A stretch of DNA of 64,000 bases from Meconema thalassinum. Lineage: Eukaryota; Arthropoda; Insecta; Orthoptera; Tettigoniidae. Shown in pieces: positions 34,155-44,488 of the stretch. The notes under the pieces were generated by a model. The model was not told the origin of the DNA. It was given only the letters and a program-made list of their open reading frames with translations, and did no database searches. The stretch spans positions 136,924,533 to 136,988,532 of the forward strand of contig OX336393.1 in assembly GCA_946902985.2 (NCBI GenBank), given 5' to 3'. Both the position numbers and the translations under genes were made by a program. How positions within the stretch are numbered: position 1 is the first letter of the stretch; each line of letters begins with the position of its first letter.

Positions 34155-35161
34155 ATGGCAATGGTGGAGCAGATTCAGGAGATCATTGAGAGTGCAGCTA
34201 GGAGAACACAGGCATTGTTGGACACTAAATTGGCGGAACAGAGTCAATCTATAAACACTAGTATTTTAGAACAAAGTGAGTCTATAAACAAATTATCTGA
34301 GCAGAGTGAATCGCTAAAAACTAAACTGTCAGAACAAAGTGAATCGCTAAAAACTAAACTGTCAGAACAAAGTGATGCGCTAAATACTAAACTGTTAGAA
34401 CAAAGTGAATCGCTAAATACTAAACTGTTAGAACAAAGTGAATCATTGCGGACACAATTAAACAATAGTAGGCTAGAACAAAGTGAGTCTATAAACAAAT
34501 TATCTGAACAAAGTGAATCATTGCGGACACAAATAAATAACAGCAGAATTGAACAAAATGAATATCAGGCGGAACAAGCTAGGTTATTAAAGAATGAAAT
34601 TAATGACACTATCAATTCGCAGTTAGAGGCGCAAAATATTAAAAACGCGAACCAATTAGCTTCGTTAACCGCAGAAATGAAAGATCACACAAATCAACAG
34701 ATGGTATTACTGGCCCTAGATGTTAGCAAAAATAATGAGAAACAATTAGAGCAGATTTAAAAAATGGAAGATATTTTTGATCAAAAACTTAGCATTCTGG
34801 ATGAAACGGTGTTGGCTAAATTAGAGCAAATTGAAATAGCATGCACAATGAATACAAGCGAGGTCAAAATAGCTCAGGATAAATTGGAAGGACAATTTAA
34901 GGAGATGGAGAAAAGCGGCAGGGTCATTCAAAAACAATTATCAGCAGTAGATGAAAACATATCCGGCATAATTAAAGATATGGACCGTCTCGAGATAAAA
35001 TCAGCGGAACAATGGACAAGCTTAAAATAGGAGCAAGAGCAATTTAAGAGTACATTAGACGAAAGGCTGAGCCAGATAGAAAGTAATCAGGATGACACTC
35101 AAAACCGGATTGAAGGGCAAGTAAGCACGATTAAAAACAAATAAGGAAAGATTGGAAGAAA
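34155..35161 (+). pseudogene. gag: gag N-terminal coiled-coil region (degraded)
   Basis: Frame 3 starts at ATG 34155 (MAMVEQIQEIIESAARR). From about 34240 it shows an 11-residue repeat with consensus KLxEQSESLxT, at least five tandem units at 34296-34440, then less regular Glu/Gln/Asn/Lys-rich sequence. Length and periodicity indicate a long coiled coil, probably for Gag multimerisation. In-frame stops occur at 34758-34760 and 35028-35030, and the frame changes near 35135-35160 before the capsid part. The repeat is related to the 18-residue repeat in the Gag at 58344, sharing ALNTKLxEQ. Confidence 0.85.
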
Positions 35162-37105
35162 ATGAATATTGATTCTAAAGAGGAAAGATCCACCATTCTT
35201 AAAACAGTAGGCGAAAATCACACGCGTATTCAAGCTTTGGAGCAAGAGGTGAAAAATAAACTTAAAGAGCAGACGGACAGGATCATTAAAGCCGAACTCC
35301 GCTCATTAGAACAATCATCTATATTTAGAACGGGAACATTGAAAGACAAGCCGGATAACTCAAATAGTCCAGAGTCCAGCACAGCAGGAAGTCAGACTCA
35401 GACAGACAGTCCATTAACAACAAATACGGAAGGATTTCGTAAGAATGTCGATAGGAGCTCAACACCACAAAACGGTCATCAGCCCACACAACTTATTCAA
35501 GTAATTCGCTCAAATGACTACAAACCGCAGAAATACACGGAAAATTCAGGGGTGACACCTAAAGCCTTTATCAAAGAGATGGAAGACCATTTCAATGACA
35601 CTGGGGTACCTGAAGCACGTAGATTGAGAATGATGGAGAGATTTTTATCAGGAAATGTCCTCACATGGTTTTTAAGCTTCAAATATACATTTGGAAACAT
35701 GTCAGATTTCAACTTAGCGTTTCTGCGCAAATATTGGTCGCCCGCAACACAACAGAGTCTAAGGATGGAGCTTTACTCTAGGAAGTACCAAACCACCCAG
35801 CAAACAAAATACTCAGATTTCTTTAACATGCAAATGTTAAAATTTCGTGACCTTGATTACCCATTAAATGAAGCAGATCTGGTGATGACTATAGCGAGAC
35901 AAATGCCAGTAAACGTACAACAAGTACTGGTCGCAGCGAACGTTAGTACGGCCCTACATGCAGAGCAGATACTACGGCAAATAGATGAGACTACATCTCA
36001 TAGTCATTATAGAGGAGGAAGACAGCTGGAGTTAGTCAATACTACAGAGGTCATAAAACCAAAACAGACAAACACCAAAACGCAGGGCACTAAGTCAAGC
36101 ACTTCCACACCTAGGCGAAACCAGGAAGAAGGAGAAAACAGACCATATCAGCGTAACGAAAATCATTACAACAATAGGTCATACCAAGGTAACAATAGAT
36201 ACCAACAGAGAGGATATCAGCAATGGCGTGAAAATCGAAGGAATGACAGGCCTTATGGAAGATACGGTGATTACAATGCTAATCAACGATGGAAAGGAAG
36301 AAGAGACCAAAATCAAGGAGAGCCACGTAACTATCGAGATGACTGGGATGATAGGCACGCTCAATCGCAAAATTACTTAGAGGAGTTACACGCTAGTCAA
36401 GGTGGAGAGCAAGGAAGATGGGAAAAGGCCATTGGGAACATGAAGAATCCTGATACACATACTGAGGAAGCTGGAAGTCTACTGAGACAACAGGGATATC
36501 AAGGACATAAGCGACAGAAGGATGATGGGAGTCGCAATGGAGCTAAAAAAATGTTAAATTTGGATAAAGGAGACAGGCTACAAACACAACAGTCGGAAGT
36601 TGAAGATGGATGGATAGTAGCGAACATACAAGAATGGATTGCTTTGCCAGAAGACTGCCTGGAGGAGACGGTGAAACCACGGAACGATGAAATTAGGCAG
36701 TTACCCATTATTTACGCGAGGATTGGTGGAATTAATATAAGATGTTTATTGGATACGGGGTCACAGATCAGTCTGGTATCGGAGGCCTTGGTTCGAGAGT
36801 TGGGACGGAGTCAGAATATTCCTGTAATTCCGGTACCACAGCTCAAAGTGAGGGGTGTTATTCCTGAACGCACCGTCACTTGTAAACGTCAGGCATACTT
36901 AGAGCTGAACATATTGGAACACACTTTTGGGCAAACATTCATTATCATGGCAAAGATGAATTTCAATATAATTCTTGGTGCAAATTTTATTTGTGACTAT
37001 CAAGCAGTGATAGATTTGCACAAGAATACTGTCAGTTTTAGAGAGTATGATCAGCTGAAAATGTGGGATTGCATATGGATGAAATCACTACCGGAAGATA
37101 TGTAA
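35162..37105 (+). CDS. gag: Gag capsid, basic nucleic-acid-binding region and protease
   Basis: The 647-codon frame 2 continues Gag. A Ty3/gypsy-type capsid region is visible: MMERFLSGNVLTWFLSFKY near 35628-35685 and FLRKYW at about 35728. An Arg/Tyr/Asn/Gly-rich segment follows (about 36110-36360; NRYQQRGYQQWRENRR), which seems to replace a CCHC zinc knuckle, since none is seen. The aspartic protease has its active-site motif LLDTGSQISLV with D at 36752 and the later IILGANF. The stop is at 37103-37105. It overlaps pol by 55 nt in the -1 frame. It is intact by itself, but the upstream gag part is broken, so the authentic start is lost and the protein would lack its N-terminal coiled coil. 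Confidence 0.88.
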   Translation: MNIDSKEERSTILKTVGENHTRIQALEQEVKNKLKEQTDRIIKAELRSLEQSSIFRTGTLKDKPDNSNSPESSTAGSQTQTDSPLTTNTEGFRKNVDRSSTPQNGHQPTQLIQVIRSNDYKPQKYTENSGVTPKAFIKEMEDHFNDTGVPEARRLRMMERFLSGNVLTWFLSFKYTFGNMSDFNLAFLRKYWSPATQQSLRMELYSRKYQTTQQTKYSDFFNMQMLKFRDLDYPLNEADLVMTIARQMPVNVQQVLVAANVSTALHAEQILRQIDETTSHSHYRGGRQLELVNTTEVIKPKQTNTKTQGTKSSTSTPRRNQEEGENRPYQRNENHYNNRSYQGNNRYQQRGYQQWRENRRNDRPYGRYGDYNANQRWKGRRDQNQGEPRNYRDDWDDRHAQSQNYLEELHASQGGEQGRWEKAIGNMKNPDTHTEEAGSLLRQQGYQGHKRQKDDGSRNGAKKMLNLDKGDRLQTQQSEVEDGWIVANIQEWIALPEDCLEETVKPRNDEIRQLPIIYARIGGINIRCLLDTGSQISLVSEALVRELGRSQNIPVIPVPQLKVRGVIPERTVTCKRQAYLELNILEHTFGQTFIIMAKMNFNIILGANFICDYQAVIDLHKNTVSFREYDQLKMWDCIWMKSLPEDM

Positions 37106-38886
37106 ATTCTTGGGCATTGGAAGCAATATCGGAAGAGACGGAAGAGGAGGTACGAAAGGCAGAAGATAACATCATAGAAGGAGCTGTTGTGGAACTAGAT
37201 GAGGAGAGTGAATCCCTGGAGATATGGTCTTTATTAACAGAAGGAGATAACAGCGATGCACAATTTGAAGAGTTACTACAGGAGCGGCTCAATGACATTC
37301 AACTTGGGGGTGAACACAGAAAACAGTTGGAAGAGATATTAAGGAAGCACAAAACAGTATTTGATACAGTACCTGGGAAAATATTAATTTTCAAATATTC
37401 AATGCAAGTCGAGGATTGGCCACCTTTCAAAAGCAGATTGTACCCAATTCCTGAAAAATATCGTGGTCAAGTTAAGGTCATTATAGATGAGATGTTACAA
37501 GCTGGAGTGATAAGGAAGACACCTACACCTTATCTAAATGCGATTTTGGCAGTCACAAAACCAAATGGATCTATTAGACTTTGTTTAGATGCCAGGAACC
37601 TTAACGCAAGACTCATTTTTCCTGAGTATGACAGAGCGCCAATCATCAGAGACGTACTAAAAGGCTTTAAAAACAAGAGCATTTATTCATCAGTCGATCT
37701 GACGAGTTCGTTCCACCATATTGAATTGGATGAGAAGTCACAGCTTCTAACTGACTTCTTATTCGATAACCAGACGTTTTGCTTCGTTCGAATGCCCTTT
37801 GGAGTCAAAACAGTGGGCTGTGCTTTAATCCGAGCTCTGGACCGGAATTTAACCGAGGAAGTTAAGGAGATGACGGTACGCTACATTGATGACATTTTGC
37901 TGGCATCCGACAACATTGAAACTCACATGGAAAATTTAGATAAAGTATTAGGCAACCTGAATGCATCTAATTTCAAAGTAAACCTGAAGAAATCGCATTT
38001 CTTCAAGAGCGAGATCTTATATTTGGGTCACGTCATTGACAAGGAGGGAGTGAAGCCAAATCCCGCTAAGATCGAAGCGATAAAGAATTTCCCTACACCA
38101 ACGAGAGTCAAGCACATTCGGGCTTTCTTAGGCGTAACGGGATTCTTTAAGGAAAACTGTCCAGGTTACACGGAGACTGTAGCTCCTATGCAGGAAATGC
38201 TAAAGAAAAATAATAAATGGTTATGGAATGCGGATTGTGAGAAGGCATTCCAAGCAACAAAGCAGCTATTCGAAAATTGCATTAAATTAGGATATCCAGA
38301 TTTCAAGCACAAATTTATAATCCAAGCGGATGCTTCACTAATTGGTTTAGGTGCTATGCTTTACCAAGAGGATCCAGCTAACCTGCAGCACAAAACATAT
38401 TTGGCATTTGTCAGCCGAAAATTGCGTAAACACGAGCCAAATTATACTGTAACGGAACTAGAGCTGTTGGCCATACTTCATGCGCAACAACAATGGAAAC
38501 GAATAATTTACGGCTACCCTATTGTTGTCAGGACCGACCACAAGGCACTAACATTCTTGTTTAAGACGTCGATGGCAAGCGAACATGTGACACGTTGGTC
38601 CATATATATTCAGCAGTTCAGCATTGAGATTGAACATTGCCCAGGGAAGATGAACGTGATACCGGATGCACTCAGCAGGAACCCAGAGCCTGATAATGAA
38701 GAAACAGCGATGGGACAACACTTGGAGTTAACACCGAAGGACCAGGAATTCTTGGAGGAGTTACGTGAGATACAGCGAGAACAGGAAGCGGAACCTTGGA
38801 AACAATGCTTACAGAGTGAAAGAATTGAGTACAGGAACAATGTCAGTCTACAACGCTGCCAACTTAAAAAAGTATCGTCGAAGTGA
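37051..38886 (+). CDS. pol: Pol: reverse transcriptase and RNase H, integrase lost
   Basis: The frame opens after a tga at 37048-37050 and overlaps gag-pro in the -1 frame, as in many Ty3/gypsy elements; no ATG is needed. RT motifs include FKSRLYPIPEKYRGQV, NGSIRLCLDARNLN, VDLTSSFHHIEL, FVRMPFGVKT and the catalytic YIDD at 37882-37893. RNase H acidic motifs are IIQADAS (D at 38329), TELELLA and RTDHKAL, followed by IPDALSRNP. After about 38808 the frame is out of register with the integrase tail. No canonical slippery heptamer is obvious in the overlap; ctgaaaatg near 37055-37063 is the nearest A-run. Reverse transcriptase activity could survive. Confidence 0.93.
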   Translation, partial: SAENVGLHMDEITTGRYVNSWALEAISEETEEEVRKAEDNIIEGAVVELDEESESLEIWSLLTEGDNSDAQFEELLQERLNDIQLGGEHRKQLEEILRKHKTVFDTVPGKILIFKYSMQVEDWPPFKSRLYPIPEKYRGQVKVIIDEMLQAGVIRKTPTPYLNAILAVTKPNGSIRLCLDARNLNARLIFPEYDRAPIIRDVLKGFKNKSIYSSVDLTSSFHHIELDEKSQLLTDFLFDNQTFCFVRMPFGVKTVGCALIRALDRNLTEEVKEMTVRYIDDILLASDNIETHMENLDKVLGNLNASNFKVNLKKSHFFKSEILYLGHVIDKEGVKPNPAKIEAIKNFPTPTRVKHIRAFLGVTGFFKENCPGYTETVAPMQEMLKKNNKWLWNADCEKAFQATKQLFENCIKLGYPDFKHKFIIQADASLIGLGAMLYQEDPANLQHKTYLAFVSRKLRKHEPNYTVTELELLAILHAQQQWKRIIYGYPIVVRTDHKALTFLFKTSMASEHVTRWSIYIQQFSIEIEHCPGKMNVIPDALSRNPEPDNEETAMGQHLELTPKDQEFLEELREIQREQEAEPWKQCLQSERIEYRNNVSLQRCQLKKVSSK

Positions 38887-38908
38887 GCCATGGGAGCGCC
38901 AAAATTAA
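38809..38908 (+). pseudogene. Integrase C-terminal scar
   Basis: In frame 2, VYNAANLKKYRR ending at a TAA at 38906-38908 matches the end of the first element's integrase (FNAGNLKKYYPR at 2000-2040). Everything between RNase H and this last ~30 residues is missing, including the zinc-binding and DDE parts. The junction lies near 38808-38820. This indicates one internal deletion of more than 1 kb. Confidence 0.8.
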
Positions 38909-39227
38909 TGACGCAGTTTGAATATATGGACGTCCTACTATCAACCAAGTGCACGAGGAGCAGTTGAGTACGGCACGTAAACGAGGAAGTAGTGTTGTTG
39001 TTGACAAACATTAACGAGACGAGCAGAGTGTTGCCGCAGGCACCAAAGCGGGTCATGCAAGCAGACTGAGAGGGGAGATACGAGCAGGAAATGAAAACGA
39101 GTAAATGCCATTCAAGACAGGAGCGACTAGACCAAGTAATAGAAAAGGGGTGATTCTGAAATAAAACAATTTGGCCTACGGAAGTCTTTTAAAATTATCG
39201 ACTTTATCCCTAAGTTCGAAATTTTGT
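38909..39227 (+). other. Element 3' untranslated region
   Basis: About 320 bp with no ORF of note and no envelope-like sequence. Purine runs near 39070 and 39144 are present. Confidence 0.55.
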
Positions 39228-39241
39228 GAGTGGGAGAGTTG
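39228..39241 (+). other. Candidate polypurine tract
   Basis: gagtgggagag lies just before the LTR start TGAACCC, separated by ttg. It is short and imperfect, but its position is correct. Confidence 0.5.
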
Positions 39242-41958
39242 TGAACCCTTTATCCTCTGTTGGATAAATGATTCTATGTTTTATTTCTCCAATTAATAAA
39301 TATTTCAACCAGCATCATGAAAGTAGCCAGACGGAGATGAGGAAATTTCAAGCATTGGTTGGAGACAGCGGGGACATACCTGAAGCAGATTGACAATAGG
39401 CTAAATACTTTAGCTGTGAAAGGAAATAGCCTGGCGATGTGTCAGAAGGACAGGTGTTGGCCGCCCCGAATAGAAGCGACGCGCAGTGAGACATGCTGCT
39501 GGTATGTTCATTGTGATATTCGCGCCTAGAAGAAATATGATGCAGTGACGTGAGTGGCTGATGAGCAGGCTGGACACTCCTACGACGCCAAGATCTGCTA
39601 TAAACCGCCAAATTACAGAAAATGTGAGAACCAATGAGAGAAGAATGCCTAGTTTACGCGGCAGATCTAACGTGGGCACGCTCGGCTAGCATTCACGCGG
39701 GAAATCGCCTAGGCAAAATCTCTACGATCGATTCTAGGATTAATGGGCATATTCTTGACCTGTGCAATATTACGAGTTCAGTGATATCTATTTCATTCCT
39801 GTACCACAATTATTTCGAGAAATTTTTACATAAATCCCCCCCCCCCCCCCCATCGAGACCTAGGGCCAGTTCTTTTATAAGTGGCATGAAGAGCCAAGAC
39901 ATTGACTATTATACTGTGTTCGTCTGCGGACAGAACGTCTATTACTTGTGTGCGTCGAAGGGCGTAAGACTATTATTTTGTGTGTCGTGGACACAGGTGG
40001 ATTATTACTTCTGTGCGTCTTAAGGACACAGAAATTATTGTAAAGTGTTAAATTCAGTGATAGATAGTCACCGCACTATATTTGTAGGGGCAGTATCGTC
40101 GATAATTCGCCAACGAACTGTGACAGGGAATGTAGTACCTGAACAGCGAATTTAGTAGTCAGATATCATGTGTATAATAATCTAATTTTTGAAGCAGCGC
40201 CAGAGATGACATCGACGACTACAGAGGAAGTTTGGAATTCTCAACACTCCGTCCAGATGGCTGAGATGAGATAGAACCATTCAGTTGGGAAATGGCAGCA
40301 GACGTTCTTTGACGGGTGACTACAAGAGAGATGAGTACAATAATAATATTCTTTATTATTTGATAAATTAACTTATGGTTTATGGGACATATTTTTGTAA
40401 ATACTTTGCTTGTGTGATTAACGTAGTATATTTAGTTTTGGTCTGACACACTTTTGTATGGAAGCAGCTCGCACAAATGTTGTTAGTGGAAGGTTCTTGT
40501 TTTTGTGTTGTGTTAACTAACGTAGCTATGTGAACGGCCGTGTTTACATATGTTACGCAATGCGGTTAAAAACGTATCTCGGAGATCTGTTGTGTTTCAG
40601 AAGTAGGACTGAATTAATGTAATTATACAGTAGATTGGAGGGTAATTAAAATTGTTTAAGATTTATTATTGATCAGATTCAGTGTGACTATTGCCCATTG
40701 GAGCAATGTAATTTGTGACGAAGAGTAATCAGCTCTATCGTAGGTTTTAAATATTGTGTTAAATGTTTGCGAGCACCTATTCAGCAGACCTGTGTGAAAA
40801 GCGTCATGTCGGTCCCAGATATGTGTATGTGTGTATTTTTGTGGTATTACAAGCGGGAACTTCAGCTGAGACTGATTTCTGTCAGCTTGGTACCCGGTCC
40901 ATATTGTATCCTTGCGAGGGTAATTGTGGATATGTGATTATGTCTGACCATATGTTGAGTTGGATGAGATTTTTGTTGCTGTTGATTCCGTGAGGTAACG
41001 GAACAGCTGGTCAGCTATTTATATACACTGGAGTGGGACTTGACAAGTATTTGAGGAAAGGGGGAGATGTTTCACAAGGCTGTCTGAACGTGCAAAGCAT
41101 GGTCATTAGTGAGGAGTGCTCGTTGGCTCTCTAATTACTTGAATTACAGATAAGAACTGATCAATGGTAAAAATTTGTTGAAATAAATGGGAGTTGCCTA
41201 CGAATCACGATAATCTGCGACGCGTTACCTTAACATGCAGTTTTGTTCATATAAAGTAATCTTAGCCGGTCAGGCTTTTGTTGTTGTTGGTTTATTCCAA
41301 GTTTGTTTTCATTTCAGTGACCCGTGAGTCACGTGCAATGCTGTCTTTCCTTGTGTATTGAGCAATTGGCCTGTTGGTAGCTCATGTTGTTAAGTGCGTC
41401 ATCGCGCTAATGAGGATCTCATCGAGATTCCTGTAAATAATAGATTTGTAGTGTGTGTGTCAGCATTAGAGTTTTTTAAAGGTTTTTATGAATGTCATGC
41501 CCATATCCATAACGTTGATTTACGTGATGATTGTTCGTGAGCACCGTGGCTGTTAACCCGTTGTAAACGAACGGTCATCCAAGTACTCATTTTCTCGTAG
41601 TTAGTCATCACGCGCACATAAAACTCAAATGCAAGGTAGTGGAACTAGGATCCACAATTTTATTATAAAGGGGGAGATCCGTCTGACTCCTCAAAGTGTT
41701 AGATATTCCTGTCAGGGAAAAATTCAGGCAGGATATATTTTGATTATTGTTTGTTTATTTTCTTTTATGCACAATTAGTTATTAAATCATGTTATTATCT
41801 TACGTCTTGTCTCCTTACTTTCTTAATTATAGTTTTAGTCCTATGACCCTTGCCTCAGTAAAGCACGTTGTTTGGCGGACGTAAACATCACACTATGAAC
41901 TGAGCGCGACCCCTTGATCAAGATTCTTGCATAAAACACTGCTATTCTGAAGGGTTCA
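39242..41958 (+). repeat. 3' LTR, family A copy 3
   Basis: 2717 bp with the same ends as the 5' LTR. Differences noticed are scattered single bases plus the C run (39836-39851, 16 C versus 7 in the 5' LTR). Tandem short-hairpin units are at about 39905-40030. The TATA-like box is near 41015. Confidence 0.96.
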
Positions 41959-41962
41959 GTAT

Positions 41963-42500
41963 GTGTCTTACCAACCTCTCTTCTCTTCATTAGCAGTCGT
42001 CAGAAACATATCTCCTCTCCCACTCGTCTTAATACCTCTTCATTTGTAACCCTATCTACCCATCTGATCTTCATCATTCTCCTGAAACACCACATTTCAA
42101 TGGCTTCTATTCTTCTTTTTTCTGCTGCGCCAACAGTCCAAGTTTCACTTCCATAGAGTGCCACGCTCCAGACAATGGCTTTTAAAAATGACTTTCTAGT
42201 ACCTAACAATAAGTCTATATTTGATGTGAACAGATTTATTGTTTGTAGAAATGCTTTCCTTGCCTGATCCTACCTACCTTTTATATCGTCTTTGCTTCGT
42301 CCATCACTGGTTATTTTGCTTCTTAGGTAGTAGAAGTCTCCGACTTCCTTTAGCTTTTCACCTGCCGATTTGATTTCTTTCGGCTGCACTCCATTATTTT
42401 TGTCTTACATTTTTTGATTTTCATCATGAATTCTTTCCTCAAGACGGAGTCTATACCATTTAAAAACTCATTCAAATGCTCAGCTGAATCAGTTAAGATT
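41963..42500 (-). pseudogene. RTE-like LINE reverse transcriptase fragment
   Basis: Minus-strand frames encode MMKIKKCKTKIMECSRKK (near 42420-42360), then FLKAIVWSVALYGSETWT and EAIEMWCFRRMMKIRW, RVTNEEVLRRVGEE. These are the thumb and post-RT motifs of insect RTE-like endonuclease/reverse transcriptases. Stops and frame changes make it dead. The piece ends exactly at the target duplication of the 11-kb element, and the next part of the protein lies at 30822 and below. The upstream RT core is missing; a SINE starts there. Confidence 0.88.
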
Positions 42501-42850
42501 GCCACGGTGGGTGAGTGGTCAACGTGTCGGTCTACTAACCCCAAGCTTGCAGGTTCGCTCCTGGCCGTGGTAAGTGATTTTTGAAAGGCGGCAAAAATTA
42601 CGACACGCATGCCATGCGATGTTGGCATGTCGAAGAACCCATTTGAATTCAGTAGGCCGTGTTCATAATGACAAAAATAATCTCGGGAGTTTCCGCCAAC
42701 ACAAAGTTCCTCATTTCTCTACTAGAAAGCGCTATAGTGTTCAAGAAGCTTCGATATCTAACCTCCCTGACTTTCATAGTGCTTCAAGGAAAAACGAAAT
42801 TCGACATGCAAGCTATCCTCTGGGTAATGGCGAGCGTAGCGATAATATTA
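42496..42850 (+). mobile_element. tRNA-derived SINE, family 2, copy b
   Basis: The tRNA-like head has gtgagtggtc (42511-42520, A-box position) and B-box-like ggttcgctcc (42552-42561). The body matches the reverse complement of 7862-8225. It abuts the 5' break of the RTE-like fragment. Confidence 0.78.
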
Positions 42851-42965
42851 ATAACATTTACAGCATCGGCACGAGCGTGACTGCTCATATTGGCCAACAC
42901 TCACTTCCTGACCCGAATTTAAGCTGAGACGAGCTGCTACTCTCGTTTTTCTCTTGCACTGCCCC

Positions 42966-42997
42966 TAATTAATTAATTAATTAATTAATTAAACAAA
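42966..42997. repeat. (AATT)n microsatellite
   Basis: About seven taat/aatt units. Confidence 0.9.
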
Positions 42998-43091
42998 CAT
43001 TTATTATTCCATTGCACAACTATTTAACTTCGCCTAACAAATACTCTGGCTGTAAGTTATTTGATTTACTACAACCAGAAGTAATTCCCAA

Positions 43092-43093
<2 letters not shown>

Positions 43094-43125
<32 letters not shown>
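43094..43125. repeat. (ATT)n microsatellite
   Basis: About ten att units in otherwise unremarkable DNA. Confidence 0.9.
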
Positions 43126-43225
43126 CCCCAAGTTATCCCTGCAAAACAGAGGAAAAGGAGCCCGGTTTACGGGCACCAGTCTCTGATTCTTTCCGAATTC
43201 ACCTTTACCAAGGTGCTATGATGTC

Positions 43226-43685
43226 ACAGCATGAGAGTAGTAACATTATCGCTACTGACACTGATTTGTAATTAATTATTAAAATATGGAGTCATGACAT
43301 ATGGAGTCCTTCTCGGGGAGTTCTGAGTGTAAATAGACCAAATGTTGAAACTTATTTGGAAGAGGTGATCAATGAAGTGATCCAGATTACGAATATTGGT
43401 TTATAGTAATATAGTTTACGAAATCTATAATGTCTTAAGTTTTCTACATAATGATATTATTACTCACATTTGAACACATAGAGCTTTTGAATTTAGAGTT
43501 ATTTACTGTAAACATTTGTGTGGAATTTGTCTGACAGCCTGTGTTATTGTGATGGCTGTAATAATGTATGTAATTGTCATTCAAATGAGGATTGGGAAGA
43601 AGGCGGCCGTGGCCTTCAATTAGAAACCATCACCACATTCGCCAAGTACACTGTGCTACATAACCGCGATGTCGCAAAACCCCTA
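43226..43685. other. No gene
   Basis: A SINE-tail-like word, ccgcgatgtcgcaaaacccc, lies near 43664. Nothing else is supported. Confidence 0.4.
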
Positions 43686-43689
43686 AATG

Positions 43690-43768
43690 AATCAACAACA
43701 ACCAATACAGTTGGGTACAATCGTGTTGACCGACTGAAAAGCTTAAAGATCGTTTACTAAGGCAACAC
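43690..43768 (+). repeat. Single arm of the 6485-6941 foldback family
   Basis: gggtacaatcgtgttgaccg, actgaaaagc and aaggcaacac match the right arm at 6870-6940. The partner arm is not adjacent, so this is a half-element. Confidence 0.65.
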
Positions 43769-43799
43769 TAAACAAGAAGTTCCGTGACTAAGAGAGCCT

Positions 43800-44410
43800 A
43801 CTTAAAAAAAAAAAAGATCCATGCCAATGATTAATCTATATGGACCTATCCAGAATAATGACGAAATTAAGTTGGTAATATCGGAATTTCTAATTAGTTC
43901 GAAATATATCTGGTATAATGTAGACCAATAGAGCACTTCAGTTGGTACAGAATACAAAATTTGTTTGAAGTCCAATGGATAACATGGACGTTACATGCAG
44001 ATAGGCATTGGATCTATCAGCGCACGTAAAATCATGTTGGCAACAATGTTGTGTATGTGCTGGTCAGAAATAATCTGCAATATTATGATCTCTTGTTGTG
44101 CCAATTTTGGATGAAATCCACGTGATAGTATAGAAGTTACATGTATTTTAAAATTGGGCCTATCAGCAGGCTTAGAATCATGTTGGCAACACTGCCATGT
44201 ATGGCCTCCTGGAAATTAAACTGAATATTATCATCTATGTGCGCCAATTTTGGAATAGCTCACATGGATAACTTCCGAGATATCCAACATGATGCTCAAA
44301 TTTCTATTGCGATTTTTCAGCAGTTGGTAGCACTTACATCATTTTCAAATATGGGCTTGAGATATTCAGGTATAGATCTTTACTCATACTAAATTTGGTT
44401 TCGATTGCTG
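43800..44410 (+). repeat. Dispersed repeat D, copy 2 (uninterrupted)
   Basis: Matches the sequence around both the Tc1 at 20493 and the solo LTR at 22442. It contains two ~146-bp units: aatcatgttggcaacaatg at about 44031 and aatcatgttggcaacactg at about 44177. It ends with aaatttggtttcgattgctg. It serves as the empty-site reference for the Tc1 insertion at 43879-43880. It is non-coding. Confidence 0.78.
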
Positions 44411-44430
44411 CACCCGTTTAGGAGTTGATA

Positions 44431-44488
44431 GGACACACACGCACACACACACACACACAGAGAGAGACAGACAGACAGACAGACACAT
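44431..44488. repeat. (CA)n(GACA)n microsatellite
   Basis: A CA run followed by a short GA and GACA run, directly after repeat D. Confidence 0.95.

Larger units (their letters stand above)
30823..41958 (+). mobile_element. 11.1-kb Ty3/gypsy LTR retrotransposon (family A)
   Basis: The element is bounded by two 2.7-kb LTRs with identical ends and by a perfect 4-bp duplication gtat (30819-30822 and 41959-41962). Internal order is PBS, Gag with coiled coil, protease, RT, RNase H, integrase scar, PPT. It sits in an RTE-like LINE fragment whose reading resumes on both sides. The copy is defective: gag has two in-frame stops and frame changes, and the integrase is deleted. The two LTRs look about 99% alike by eye over the parts compared, so insertion seems fairly recent. 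No env ORF is present. Confidence 0.96.

Noticed and set aside
38887..39241. Envelope gene after pol
   Set aside because: Only about 350 bp lie between pol and the 3' LTR, with no membrane segment or signal peptide, so this is not an env-bearing element.
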